From positions 434,001-498,000 of the forward strand of contig JADKCP010000003.1 of the NCBI GenBank assembly GCA_016718805.1: DNA of 64,000 nucleotides, read 5' to 3'. Position numbers and translations under genes: made by a program. Origin of the DNA: Bacteroidota bacterium (lineage in GTDB: Bacteria > Bacteroidota > Bacteroidia > UBA4408). The notes beneath the pieces are model-generated. The model worked only from the letters and a program-made list of their open reading frames with translations, did not search any database and had not been told where the DNA came from. This document shows positions 56,798 to 64,000 of this stretch, one piece after another (position 1 is the first letter of the stretch; every line of letters starts with the position of its first letter).

Positions 56798-57280
56798 TTA
56801 GTACTTCATAGCTACTTTGGTATGGTACTTTTTCAAGAAAGCCATTTGTCCAATATCATAGCTTTCGTGTTGTGCTAGAAAGGCCACAGTACCACCAAAT
56901 GTAAAATCGCCAATTGGGCTTTTTAAAGGGCTTTCAGCTGCTAAGTGTTCTTCGGTTACTGTGTTTAATGCTTCTTTTAATAATTCTGAAGCTTTGTTCC
57001 ATTCTACTTTCACTTCGGCCAAAGTAGGATAGTTGTCTTTGGGATCATAGGCTTTAAAATTTTCAAATTTTCCTTCGTACGGATTTTTAGCAGGTTTCCC
57101 TAACATAGCGCAAATATTAAATCGTGCCCAAGTAGTATGAGTAGCTAACCAAATTAATGGATTGTTGTGATCACTAATTCTTTGATTGGCTTGTTCATCG
57201 TTTACGCCTTCTAAAGCTGCGATAAATAATCGACTGTTCATGACTAACATGATTTCAGCAGGATAAATGGATTTTTTCAT
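56798..57280 (-). CDS. DinB-like (YfiT/four-helix) protein
   Basis: 160 residues. Helical pattern with MNSRLFIAALEGVNDEQ, then NPLIWLATHTTWARFNICAMLG and a C-terminal FLAQHESYDIGQMAFLKKYH. The His residues in THTTWAR and AQHESYDIGQ fit the three-His metal site of the DinB fold, which occurs in thiol-dependent enzymes and uncharacterised stress proteins. It starts at the ATG at 57278-57280. An ECF-type promoter element lies 28-58 bp upstream. It is part of the ECF42 cluster, 55 bp before the VOC gene. Confidence 0.85.
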   Translation of the reverse strand: MKKSIYPAEIMLVMNSRLFIAALEGVNDEQANQRISDHNNPLIWLATHTTWARFNICAMLGKPAKNPYEGKFENFKAYDPKDNYPTLAEVKVEWNKASELLKEALNTVTEEHLAAESPLKSPIGDFTFGGTVAFLAQHESYDIGQMAFLKKYHTKVAMKY

Positions 57281-57307
57281 TTTAATTTTTTTAGAGTTTA
57301 TACAGCA

Positions 57308-57338
57308 ATGACGAACAGGTTTTTAAAATTTGGACAAG
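57308..57338 (-). promoter_or_regulatory. Putative ECF sigma promoter upstream of the DinB-like gene
   Basis: Minus strand: CTTGTCC (57332-57338), 18 bases, then CGTCAT (57308-57313), 28 bases before the start codon. The layout (TGTC-type -35, CGTC-type -10) is that of ECF promoters, and the same element occurs upstream of the SRPBCC gene. Confidence 0.6.
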
Positions 57339-57354
57339 CTTTTAAAAATATTTT

Positions 57355-57792
57355 TTATATTCTATATCCCGCAGTGCCAAATGCTTCTCCATTACCTGTT
57401 TGACAATATTGCCGCAAACTTTCCATGTAGCGCGCCCAAGCAAAACTGCAAATGGCATAAAAATCATCTTGCTCATTCCATCCTTCGTGCGAAAATCGTA
57501 CGCGAGTTTTACCCTCATTTTCATCTAATAAAAAAGTAAGTAGGTTTCCTTTCCATCCATGGTTACTCTCCATACATTCCCATACAAGTTTTTCATCCAT
57601 GCTCATTTCTTTCACTTTCATATCTGGTCCACCATTGGTAGAAAAGCGAAATTGTATAATACCTCCTAAAGCCGCATCGCCCGAAGTTTCAATGGTCCAC
57701 CAGTTGCGTAACCCATTTATGCTGGTTATAGCTTCAAATACTTTTGTTTTTGGTGCATGTATGTGCAGCAAGTGTTTAATAGCGTAGTTCAT
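57355..57792 (-). CDS. SRPBCC/AHSA1 (START-like) family protein
   Basis: 145 residues with the AHSA1 pattern: IHAPKTKVFEAITSINGLRNWWT at the N-terminus, GGIIQFRFSTNGGPDMKVKEMSMDEKLVWEC in the middle and the C-terminal TRVRFSHEGWNEQDDFYAICSFAWARYMESLRQYCQTG. The fold forms a cavity for hydrophobic ligands; the ligand is unknown. It starts at the ATG at 57790-57792. It is the first gene of the ECF42 cluster, with an ECF-type promoter element 22-51 bp upstream and a second such element between it and the DinB-like gene. Confidence 0.88.
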   Translation of the reverse strand: MNYAIKHLLHIHAPKTKVFEAITSINGLRNWWTIETSGDAALGGIIQFRFSTNGGPDMKVKEMSMDEKLVWECMESNHGWKGNLLTFLLDENEGKTRVRFSHEGWNEQDDFYAICSFAWARYMESLRQYCQTGNGEAFGTAGYRI

Positions 57793-57813
57793 TTTTTATT
57801 AGGTTTTAGAAGT

Positions 57814-57843
57814 ATGACGAATGGATTTTTAAATTAGGACAAG
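57814..57843 (-). promoter_or_regulatory. Putative ECF sigma promoter upstream of the SRPBCC gene
   Basis: Minus strand: CTTGTCC (57837-57843), 17 bases, then CGTCAT (57814-57819). It shares CTTGTCC, an AATTT/AAAA-rich spacer with CC near its end, and TTCGTCAT with the element at 57308-57338. Confidence 0.6.
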
Positions 57844-57988
57844 AACACATATTAGTTGGAAGCTTTTTAAATCTCTAAAAACAATTTATTACAAGATTAT
57901 CCTAACCAAATTTTGCAATGACTAGTGCTGCGCTTAAAGAGCTTATTCAGAAAAAAATTTCCAAAAGTATACAGCGAGAAAATCTTGT

Positions 57989-59356
57989 TTAGTTTTTCAA
58001 AAATTTATTGGAATGCATTTTACCGCCTGTATAAATCAGCATATAATAGATGCCACTTTTCAGGTTTGAGCAAGTGAAACCATCAAATTCATTTTGTTCT
58101 TCAGCTATAGTTTTGCCCATATAATCAATCACACAAATCCGATCAATCTTAACATTTTTGCTGTTTTCTATTCGTATATAATCGTTCACCGGATTAGGAT
58201 AAATACTAAAAGCGTTTTGAATTTCATCGATGGATACCGCCAAGCAAAAAACGCTAACCGGCACCGAACTGCTGGTGAATGTTCCATTTCCCAATGTTCC
58301 ACTTAGGTTATTTCCCCACGATTTCAATTCGCCCGTTGTTTTCAATGCCAATGTAGAGTTGATACCGGCTGAACATTTAGCCCAATTGGTATCGATTCCA
58401 ATTTTTTGTGGCACATATTTATCAATCAAACTATTATCGCCTAACTGGCCAAAATTGTTGCGGCCCCAAGTCCATAAAGTTCCGTTCGACTTAATAGCAA
58501 CAAAATGATAGTAGCCCGAAGATATATCTACCCAATCGCTATCGCTTCCTATTTGCACAGGATAATATTTATCAATGAGTGATGTATCAACTTGACCAAA
58601 AGTGTTATCTCCCCAAGCCCAAACTGTTCCGTTGGCTTTTAAACCAATAGTAGCCCAATATTTTGACGATACTTTTACCCAGTTGCTATCCGTTCCAATA
58701 GGCACAGGAAGTGGTCTGTTTAAGTTTGTACCATCACCCAATTGCCCGGCATTATTTTCTCCCCAGGCCCAAAGTGTGCCGTTGGTTTTAATGGCATGCA
58801 TGTGTCCATGACTGGGCGAAATAAATTTCCAATTGGTGCTACTGTCAACCAAGGTAGGGCTATTGTATTGATTGTAATTTCCAACACCTAACTGACCTTT
58901 ATTATTTCGTCCCCAGGTCCATAAAGTACCATTTGTTTTAATGGCACAACTTGAGGCATAACCACAAGCAGCAGTATCCCAATCGTATTGCAGGCCCATT
59001 TGCGAAAGTACAGGTACATCTCCTGTTCCGCCCAATCCTAATTGCCCGTACATATTCCAACCTGAAGTCCATAAACTACCATCGTTTCTTTTGGCAATCA
59101 AATGCCAACCACCGGCTGAGGTCGAAGTCCATTTTTTTCCATAAGCATAATACAAAGGAGAAGAGCTATTACTGTAGGTTCCATTGCCATACTGCCCTTT
59201 TCCATTGTTACCCCAAACCCAAAGTGTGCTATCGGTTCGAAGTGCAGTTGACATACTATTGTTGGTTGAAATATATTTCCAGCATTGTGCATGAAGCAGG
59301 TTGGCTGTGCTGCTTAAAAGGAGGAAAACAAGTAGTAGGTGTAAGTTTTTTTTCAT
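57989..59356 (-). CDS. T9SS-exported RCC1-repeat beta-propeller protein
   Basis: 455 residues from the ATG at 59354-59356 (MKKNLHLLLVFLLLSSTANLLHAQ signal peptide); a start 15 codons upstream gives a poor signal. Seven RCC1 repeats are visible (LWVWGNNGKGQYGNG, LWTSGWNMYGQLGLG, LWTWGRNNKGQLGVG, LWAWGENNAGQLGDG, VWAWGDNTFGQVD, LWTWGRNNFGQLGDN, LKSWGNNLSGTLGNG), enough for one complete seven-bladed propeller. The fifth repeat is slightly shortened. A T9SS type-A domain follows (FSIYPNPVNDYIRIEN to SNKFLKN). It is predicted to be secreted or surface-exposed; the ligand is unknown. Confidence 0.92.
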   Translation of the reverse strand: MKKNLHLLLVFLLLSSTANLLHAQCWKYISTNNSMSTALRTDSTLWVWGNNGKGQYGNGTYSNSSSPLYYAYGKKWTSTSAGGWHLIAKRNDGSLWTSGWNMYGQLGLGGTGDVPVLSQMGLQYDWDTAACGYASSCAIKTNGTLWTWGRNNKGQLGVGNYNQYNSPTLVDSSTNWKFISPSHGHMHAIKTNGTLWAWGENNAGQLGDGTNLNRPLPVPIGTDSNWVKVSSKYWATIGLKANGTVWAWGDNTFGQVDTSLIDKYYPVQIGSDSDWVDISSGYYHFVAIKSNGTLWTWGRNNFGQLGDNSLIDKYVPQKIGIDTNWAKCSAGINSTLALKTTGELKSWGNNLSGTLGNGTFTSSSVPVSVFCLAVSIDEIQNAFSIYPNPVNDYIRIENSKNVKIDRICVIDYMGKTIAEEQNEFDGFTCSNLKSGIYYMLIYTGGKMHSNKFLKN

Positions 59357-59401
59357 TTTTTTTTTGTTGTTGAAACAGGTGTTGATGCCAGTGATAATCA
59401 A

Positions 59402-59823
59402 AAAGTATGTTCCGCAAGCTGACTAGTTATGCTTATTTGTTTATTAGCAATAATGTCGAAATAACAAGTGCACTAAAATTAGCAAAATTTTACCGCTAAA
59501 CTATTTGAACAAATTATTTTGTATTAAAACTTCGTGCGAGTTTTAATGTTAAAGCTCGACTAATTTTTATATTTAGTTAGGCTATTATCCCTTTTACTGC
59601 AGAAATAGGGTAAAAAGGAATGTTTTATTTGTTTTTTTAGACTTATTGTGTGGGTAAGACAATGATTCTTCAACTACCGTATTCAGATTAAACGAGGTGT
59701 TTTAATTATTGAAACACACAAGTTTGGAAGAATGCGCGAGAGTGGATATACTTTTTTAATACGTACTTTTGCAATTAGGCAAAAAATCACGAAGTTTACA
59801 TTAAACAGTTATTGCTATTACTA
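59402..59823. other. Intergenic region with an imperfect hairpin
   Basis: About 420 bases between two divergent T9SS genes. I find no gene. An inverted repeat TCCCTTTTAC (59588-59597) with GTAAAAAGGA (59610-59619) has one mismatch. TACTTTTG at 59764-59771 fits a -7 box for the downstream gene, but no -33 TTTG is at the proper distance. Confidence 0.45.
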
Positions 59824-60807
59824 ATGCTAAGAATCACACTAAAAATAGTATTTGCTTTCTGTCTCTGCTTTAACAATGTTTCTGCACAAAATCTTGTACC
59901 GAATGGGAGTTTTGAGAATTTCACTAATTGCCCAAATACATTCGGTCAAATTTATAGAGCGGATGACTGGTTTCAGCCACACAAATATCCATGGTCAAAT
60001 AGTGTAACCTTTTGCAGTAGTAGCGATTATTATAATTCCTGCGACGATTCAACTTCTTTTGTTTCAGTTCCGACTAGTCAAAACGGTTATCAATTTGCTC
60101 ATACAGGAACCGCTTATGCAGGCATTTGTTATTATTTTTTTCTACAAAATGGTAATGCGTTTAGAGAATACATAGAGATTAAACTTAGTCAAACTCTTGT
60201 TGCCAATAAGAAATACAATTTGAAATATTACGTTTCTTTGGCTAATAGGAGTCGTTGGTCAATTACAAGATTTGATGCTCATTTGTCGAATGACAGTTTG
60301 TTGCATAGCTCTACCAATTTAATAAAAATACCGGTTACTCCTCAATTTGAATATTATGGACGAATTAATGACACCTTAAACTGGGTGCAAGTTGCAGGCA
60401 GTTACACAGCAATTGGGACCGAGAACTACCTAACCTTAGGAAATTTCCATGATGGAATTGATTCGGATTCAATGCAGGAACTACCTCCGAACGTTCCTCA
60501 ATTCGGTTTTGCATATTATTATATAGATGATGTAAGTTTAGTTGAAGATACAATCACGGGTTTAGAAGAAGAAAGAAAAATTTCACTTCAAGTATACCCT
60601 AACCCTTCATATGAAAGCATACAAGTATTTAATCCGAATGTAACAGGCTCAAATAAATTATTTAAAATAGTTGATCAGTTTGGCTTGGAAAGAATAAATA
60701 CTGCGCTTTTACTTGAAACAACAATAATCCCATTGCAAAGTCTGCCTGTAGGAGTTTATTATTGGAAGTGGGGTGAAGAAATGGGGAAAATTGTGGTGAT
60801 TAAATAA
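59824..60807 (+). CDS. T9SS-exported protein with an N-terminal jelly-roll-like domain
   Basis: 327 residues from the ATG at 59824 (MLRITLKIVFAFCLCFNNVSAQ); a TTG four codons upstream is less likely. After signal cleavage the protein begins NLVPNGSFENFTNCPN, a pattern common at the start of carbohydrate-binding-like jelly-roll domains in Bacteroidota. It then has DDWFQP, GICYYFF, EYIEIKLSQTLVANKKYNLKYYVSLA and YYIDDVSLVED. The C-terminus (LQVYPNPSYESIQVFN to MGKIVVIK) is a T9SS type-A sorting domain. It is probably a secreted or surface-bound adhesive or glycan-binding protein; this is inference from fold and context. Confidence 0.82.
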   Translation: MLRITLKIVFAFCLCFNNVSAQNLVPNGSFENFTNCPNTFGQIYRADDWFQPHKYPWSNSVTFCSSSDYYNSCDDSTSFVSVPTSQNGYQFAHTGTAYAGICYYFFLQNGNAFREYIEIKLSQTLVANKKYNLKYYVSLANRSRWSITRFDAHLSNDSLLHSSTNLIKIPVTPQFEYYGRINDTLNWVQVAGSYTAIGTENYLTLGNFHDGIDSDSMQELPPNVPQFGFAYYYIDDVSLVEDTITGLEEERKISLQVYPNPSYESIQVFNPNVTGSNKLFKIVDQFGLERINTALLLETTIIPLQSLPVGVYYWKWGEEMGKIVVIK

Positions 60808-60984
60808 TTAAATTAGCGAATCAAACAAAAAGAAATACCTATCGCACTTCGCGCGCATTCGATGATAAAAAGCAAATAAAAATGAAAAGTAATTTTGCAG
60901 TGTATTATTTGCAACTTTAAATAGGGAGTTCCGCTGGTAATTGTAGCAAATACATGGCCTAAATTTTTGCACCTGTCGTTATTT

Positions 60985-61000
60985 AAACTTACCGAATAAC
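60985..61000. repeat. Left copy of a 16-bp direct repeat bracketing higBA
   Basis: AAACTTACCGAATAAC recurs exactly, in the same orientation, at 61960-61975, on the other side of the higBA module and its adjoining palindromic element. Confidence 0.8.
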
Positions 61001-61009
61001 GTTTTGCCT

Positions 61010-61187
61010 TACCAGATGGATTTTATTTTGGGCTTTCGTGACAGTGTCGCTTCGTCAAAAATATTGCATGTAAGATAAAAAAAATTCTTTACCGAAATTT
61101 ATATTGCAATATTTTCCTTGCAAGAAGTTTGAGCAAACTTTAAAGTTAATCGACTTTCTGACCGCCCAAAATAAAAATTATCTGGTA
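61010..61187. repeat. MITE-like element with 24-bp terminal inverted repeats
   Basis: The left end (61010-61033) starts TACCAGAT and ends TATTTTGGGC. The right end (61164-61187) is its reverse complement with 3 mismatches in 24. Inside lies a second inverted pair, AAAATATTGCA with TGCAATATTTT. At 178 bp and without a coding frame, it resembles a miniature inverted-repeat element or a large attC-like folded site. No target duplication directly at its ends was found. Confidence 0.6.
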
Positions 61188-61218
61188 GCCGCTGTGATCA
61201 GTTGGTTTTTTTCCACCG

Positions 61219-61545
61219 TCATAAGAGTTTGACTGTTTGGTTTAACAGCTCTACATTAAAATTTATTTTCGCATTAAGTGCTTTAAAAACTTTTATAATT
61301 GTCTCGAAGCGCGCGTCTGTCAAGCTATTTTCAAGCTTAGATATTTGAGCCTTTTGCACACCAACTAGTTGTCCAAGTTCTTCCTGCGTCAGGTCACGCT
61401 GAAGTCTAGCTTGCTTAATAGCTTCACCAATTAGGTCAAGTCTCAACTCACTTTCAAAAGCTTCGCGTTTGTTTGTGCCACGTTTTCCGATATGTTTATC
61501 AGTAACTTCTTCAAGACTGATTGTTTTTAAAGTTTGCTTTTTCAT
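61219..61545 (-). CDS. higA: HigA-type antitoxin (XRE helix-turn-helix)
   Basis: 108 residues. An XRE helix-turn-helix lies at about residues 40-95 (IGEAIKQARLQRDLTQEELGQLVGVQKAQISKLENSLTDARFETIIKVFKAL), after a Lys-rich N-terminal extension. It overlaps the upstream toxin gene by 4 bp. In HigBA systems the antitoxin binds the toxin and represses the operon. A palindrome just before the toxin start is a candidate binding site. Confidence 0.87.
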   Translation of the reverse strand: MKKQTLKTISLEEVTDKHIGKRGTNKREAFESELRLDLIGEAIKQARLQRDLTQEELGQLVGVQKAQISKLENSLTDARFETIIKVFKALNAKINFNVELLNQTVKLL

Positions 61546-61889
61546 TTTTTGTTTTCTTTAAGTTCAAAATAAAGTTTTCTTAATCTTTCGGCTTTATCCA
61601 AATCGCTTTGAGGAGTCTTATCAGTTTTCTTAATTAAACCATGTGTCGAAATAACTACTGTCTCTGTCTTACCTGTTTTGTCCCAAAAAGCGAATAATCG
61701 ATAATGTGTCTTCTTAAAAAGAGTTCTGAACTCCCATATTTCAGCATTTAATTTTTTGAAAAGCTCTTTGTCGTTAGAATACTTTGCTTTGGTTACGTTG
61801 TAAATAATTTTGTTTCGAATACTTTCATCAAGGTTGTCAATGAATGTAGCAGCGTCTTCTAAAAATATTACTTTAAATTTTTCGTTCAC
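61542..61889 (-). CDS. higB: HigB-type (RelE/Gp49-like) toxin
   Basis: 115 residues with the RelE-fold pattern: FKVIFLEDAATFIDNLDESIRNKIIYNV, then IWEFRTLFKKTHYRLFAFWD and the typical VVISTHGLIKKTDKTPQSDLDKAERLRKLYFE, where the K-K-T-x-K-T-P-x-x-x-x-x-x-A pattern is the HigB/Gp49 hallmark. It probably cuts mRNA on the ribosome. The start codon is GTG at 61887-61889. The toxin precedes the antitoxin, the usual order for higBA. The start lies only about 17 bp from the -7 box, so the mRNA leader is very short. Confidence 0.88.
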   Translation of the reverse strand: MNEKFKVIFLEDAATFIDNLDESIRNKIIYNVTKAKYSNDKELFKKLNAEIWEFRTLFKKTHYRLFAFWDKTGKTETVVISTHGLIKKTDKTPQSDLDKAERLRKLYFELKENKK

Positions 61890-61908
61890 TTGTCAAATAT
61901 TTAGACAA
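61890..61908. promoter_or_regulatory. Candidate HigA operator (palindrome)
   Basis: TTGTCAAATATTTAGACAA is a 19-bp palindrome with one mismatched pair. It directly abuts the GTG of higB and overlaps the -7 box, so a bound repressor would block transcription. Confidence 0.6.
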
Positions 61909-61913
61909 ATGTA
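61906..61913 (-). promoter_or_regulatory. Putative -7 box of higBA
   Basis: On the minus strand TACATTTG fits TAnnTTTG. A -33 element is not clear (TGTTTCC is near the right place). Confidence 0.45.
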
Positions 61914-61959
61914 AAGGTTTCTTTATTAGGAAACATACTGGCACGAAATTTTTTTGAAA

Positions 61960-61975
61960 AAACTTACCGAATAAC
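61960..61975. repeat. Right copy of a 16-bp direct repeat bracketing higBA
   Basis: Exact copy of AAACTTACCGAATAAC, 975 bp from the left copy at 60985-61000. Confidence 0.8.
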
Positions 61976-62091
61976 TAATTTATAACCCAAAAAAAATTTA
62001 ATCAATTCAAAAGAACATTTGAATCCTATTCGAATAGCTCATTACACTCCGAGGATAGCAATTCTCAACTTGGGTAAATCAGCAAAAATTT

Positions 62092-62646
62092 TTATTTTTT
62101 CAAAAGCCCTACTTCCCATTCTTCTTTCAAAAGAGAAAACAGTAATAAGTCTAATGCACCTCGTTGGTGCTGCTCGGCTTGGCGTAGAGTTCCTTCGTAT
62201 GTAAAGTGCAAACGCTGTGCAGTGTGCTTGCTGCGGATATTATCGCTGGCGCATTTCAGCTCCATGCGGTTTAAGTGGAGGTCGTTAAAAGCAAATTGCA
62301 ATACTCTTTCGCAAGCTTTTTTTATATAGCCCTTACCTTCATAATCTTGGTCAATCCAATAGCCAATTTCACCAATTTTATTAATGAGATTAATGCGGTA
62401 AATTCCTAATCGGCCAATCATTTTTGTTCCTAAAAATAAGGCAAAGGCATATTCAGTTCCCTCGGCAGTGCGTTGTTTCGAATCTTTTATGTAATTGCTA
62501 ATAAATTCTTCCGATTGCATATTGGCAATCCAGGGAAACCAGGTGATGTAATATTCAGCATTTTTGCACATTAAGGTGTATAATTCACTGCTGTGTTCCG
62601 GCTCCAGCAATTGCAAATAAAGCTGCTCGTTAATTTCTAACTTCAT
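62092..62646 (-). CDS. GNAT family N-acetyltransferase (RimJ/RimL-like)
   Basis: 184 residues from the ATG at 62644-62646 (MKLEINEQLYLQLLEPEHSSELYTLM), which overlaps the stop of the heme A synthase gene by ATGA; the longer frame inside that gene is unlikely. Core GNAT features are FALFLGTKMIGRLGIYRIN, the acetyl-CoA loop IDQDYEGKGYIKKACERVLQFAF and the C-terminal NRMELKCASDNIRSKHTAQRLHFTYEGTLRQA. This is the RimJ/RimL subgroup, which acetylates ribosomal-protein N-termini or other amines; the substrate here is unknown. Translational coupling to the upstream gene is likely. Confidence 0.88.
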   Translation of the reverse strand: MKLEINEQLYLQLLEPEHSSELYTLMCKNAEYYITWFPWIANMQSEEFISNYIKDSKQRTAEGTEYAFALFLGTKMIGRLGIYRINLINKIGEIGYWIDQDYEGKGYIKKACERVLQFAFNDLHLNRMELKCASDNIRSKHTAQRLHFTYEGTLRQAEQHQRGALDLLLFSLLKEEWEVGLLKK

Positions 62647-63587
62647 TGTTTTTGTAGTAACAAGGCAAGGCGCAACTGCCATCCAAACAGCAAACTGGCC
62701 AACAACAAATGCAAGGGCTGCACAGCTGCCGGAAATGAAAAATAACTGAGTAAAATGCCTGCAAGTATTTCTAATGCAATAGTTCCGGCAGTTAAATAAA
62801 TGAGCTCTCGGTTCTCACCTTGAGTGCTATTTGCTTTCAACAATTCCTTAATTAAGTATGCATTTAGCAACAACAACAAAATCGAAAAACTTCGGTGAAA
62901 TTTAAACAAGGCCGATAGCTGATTCACCCATTCGTTGCGGTTGGCAAAATTAAACTGCTTGGCAATTTCATCTACTTCCTGTCGTACCTGTGTTCCTAAC
63001 ATTACCTGCAAAGCCGTAAACAAAAGGGCTACATAAAACCAGTTTTGCAGTTTGCTATTAACTTTAATTCTTTCAGAATTTTTCGAAATTAAATGGTACA
63101 AATAAATCAATACCGCCAATATTATCAATGCTACCAGCATGTGCACCGTAATTTTAGTAGGAGCCAAGTTAGAGCTAACTACCAAACTACCCAACCAACC
63201 CTGAAAACCAATTAAAATAAAGGAGCTAAGTGTTAACCAAAATACCAAGGCCCTGCTTTTTATGTAACGAAACGAAAGCACTAAACTTATAAAAACACTT
63301 ATTCCTAAAAGTACCCCAAACAAGCGATTCACATATTCAACCCAGGTATGATAGGCATTAAAGGCAGTATCGGCATAGCCCCTATGTGCATAAATTTCTT
63401 GGTAATTAGAAGGTAACTCACTTACATCGGTTGGAGGTATCCACTGCCCAAAACACTTCGGCCAATCGGGACATCCCATGCCGCTTTGTGTTGTACGCAC
63501 CACCGTTCCGGCCAATATTACCAGGTAAGTTAGAACTATAGTTGTGTAAACAAAAAATTTGAATCGGGTTTCAGCCTTTGCCGTCAT
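62643..63587 (-). CDS. ctaA: Heme A synthase (COX15/CtaA family)
   Basis: 314 residues from the ATG at 63585-63587 (MTAKAETRFKFFVYTTIVL). Eight hydrophobic segments alternate with short loops. Family motifs are GTVVRTTQSGMGCPDWPKCFG, YHTWVEYVNRLFGVLLG (heme-ligand His region), QGWLGSLVVSSNLAPTKITVHMLVA, LQVMLGTQVRQEVDEI and KFHRSF. It converts heme O to heme A for cytochrome c oxidase in the inner membrane, showing that the organism has an aa3-type oxidase. The downstream GNAT gene overlaps by 4 bp. A start 15 codons upstream (63632) is possible but adds an odd hydrophobic piece. Confidence 0.93.
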   Translation of the reverse strand: MTAKAETRFKFFVYTTIVLTYLVILAGTVVRTTQSGMGCPDWPKCFGQWIPPTDVSELPSNYQEIYAHRGYADTAFNAYHTWVEYVNRLFGVLLGISVFISLVLSFRYIKSRALVFWLTLSSFILIGFQGWLGSLVVSSNLAPTKITVHMLVALIILAVLIYLYHLISKNSERIKVNSKLQNWFYVALLFTALQVMLGTQVRQEVDEIAKQFNFANRNEWVNQLSALFKFHRSFSILLLLLNAYLIKELLKANSTQGENRELIYLTAGTIALEILAGILLSYFSFPAAVQPLHLLLASLLFGWQLRLALLLQKQ

Positions 63588-63717
63588 GTACTGTATATTT
63601 TGCACCTGCGAAAGTAAAAAAATATACTGCAATGGCTAGCCTTAAACAGCCAGTAATAGCTGATTTTAATCAGCTATATCCTTAAGATAAATTCAAGTTC
63701 TGGGGCAAATGCTCCCA

Positions 63718-63999
63718 CTAAATTGGTCTCGCCCGTCGTGCCCAGCTCTGACAAAATAGTTGATAACCAATGATGCGAATATTGTCTTTTCCGGCAAAAC
63801 TGGTTGCATTGTGTTGCGCTAAAATTGAATTGTAGGCATCCAAAAAAGTATGATTTTGCCCCATAGTATCGAAATAATCGTAGGCAAAGGTTTGTTCCAC
63901 ACTAAATAATACTACTATGTCAATAATTTTATTTTGTTTCAAAGCCTCCTGCCCAAAAAAGGTAAGTCGCGACTGCATGTACGAAAGGTTAGGACTAGC
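63718..63999 (-). CDS. C-terminal part of an unidentified protein (runs off right edge)
   Basis: The frame remains open to the window edge, upstream of the Met at 63978, so only the last 93 residues or so are seen. They include SYMQSRLTFFGQEALKQNKIIDIVVLFSVEQTF, AYDYFDTMGQNHTFLDAYNSILAQHNATSF and a basic end (SWARRARPI). I do not recognise the family. It lies 130 bp upstream of heme A synthase on the same strand. Confidence 0.5.
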   Translation of the reverse strand, partial: ASPNLSYMQSRLTFFGQEALKQNKIIDIVVLFSVEQTFAYDYFDTMGQNHTFLDAYNSILAQHNATSFAGKDNIRIIGYQLFCQSWARRARPI

Positions 64000-64000
64000 C

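Larger units (their letters stand above)
60808..61218. other. Intergenic region with palindromic structure next to higBA
   Basis: No gene found. It holds the 16-bp repeat AAACTTACCGAATAAC (60985-61000), a CGTTATT/AATAACG hairpin (60977-61001) and the palindromic element at 61010-61187. Confidence 0.6.

Noticed and set aside
63655..63680. AGCTGATTTTAATCAGCT palindrome as a terminator
   Set aside because: No T-run follows on either strand; it may be chance.

Overview
The window reads as a chromosomal segment of an AT-rich Bacteroidota bacterium. The evidence is several secreted proteins ending in type-A sorting domains of the type IX secretion system (T9SS), promoters with the phylum's TAnnTTTG -7 box, a short 287-residue RpoD, a CarB without the C-terminal allosteric domain, and hits to Bacteroidota-typical families (DUF4256, DUF4421-like, long-form GAPDH). 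Genus cannot be fixed from the sequence. Annotation was done by reading alone, without database searches.

Layout. 1-2600: the start of a GAPDH gene running off the left edge, a VOC protein, a YdeI/OmpD-associated protein and a DUF4256 protein. 2803-32533, the most striking part: eleven consecutive minus-strand paralogues, genes A (lowest coordinates) to K (highest), called the LRR array here. Each encodes a signal peptide, an N-terminal cap, 9-16 leucine-rich repeats of exactly 20 residues (60 bp), a Cys-rich cap, an SdrD/Cna-B-like Ca-loop module, a DUF11/DUF7619-type beta-sandwich region and an almost invariant T9SS sorting domain. Spacers are mostly 40-90 bp. Gene E is an in-frame fusion of two units with a TAG inside it; D and I each have one frameshift; J is a decaying copy of I; K looks like a mosaic of E and G. 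Only K and B show a promoter-like box and a non-standard signal peptide, suggesting two transcription units (K to C and B to A).

32700-47600: primary sigma factor gene rpoD, tRNA-Pro(GGG), an amidohydrolase lipoprotein, rpmH (L34), a large T9SS Asp-box propeller protein, carB, ttcA, hemN, rarA (interrupted by TAA), a lipid A-type acyltransferase and a DUF4421-like outer-membrane protein. 47600-54400: a two-domain M16 protease, a long-chain acyl-CoA ligase (one frameshift) and dnaX.

54584-57792: a stress-type cluster with an ECF42-like sigma factor, a YciI/DGPF protein, a VOC protein, a DinB-like protein and an AHSA1/SRPBCC protein. Two of the genes carry a matching TTGTCC-N17/18-CGTCAT element upstream, a plausible promoter for the neighbouring sigma factor. 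57989-60807: two T9SS-exported proteins (an RCC1 propeller and a probable lectin-like jelly-roll protein). 61219-61889: a higBA toxin-antitoxin module next to a palindromic MITE-like element, the pair bracketed by 16-bp direct repeats. 62092-64000: a GNAT acetyltransferase, heme A synthase and the end of an unidentified gene.

Five otherwise recognisable genes (D, E, I, rarA, the acyl-CoA ligase) carry exactly one disrupting lesion. Three are single-base losses in short runs, which may be assembly errors; two are clean stop codons, which such errors would not explain.
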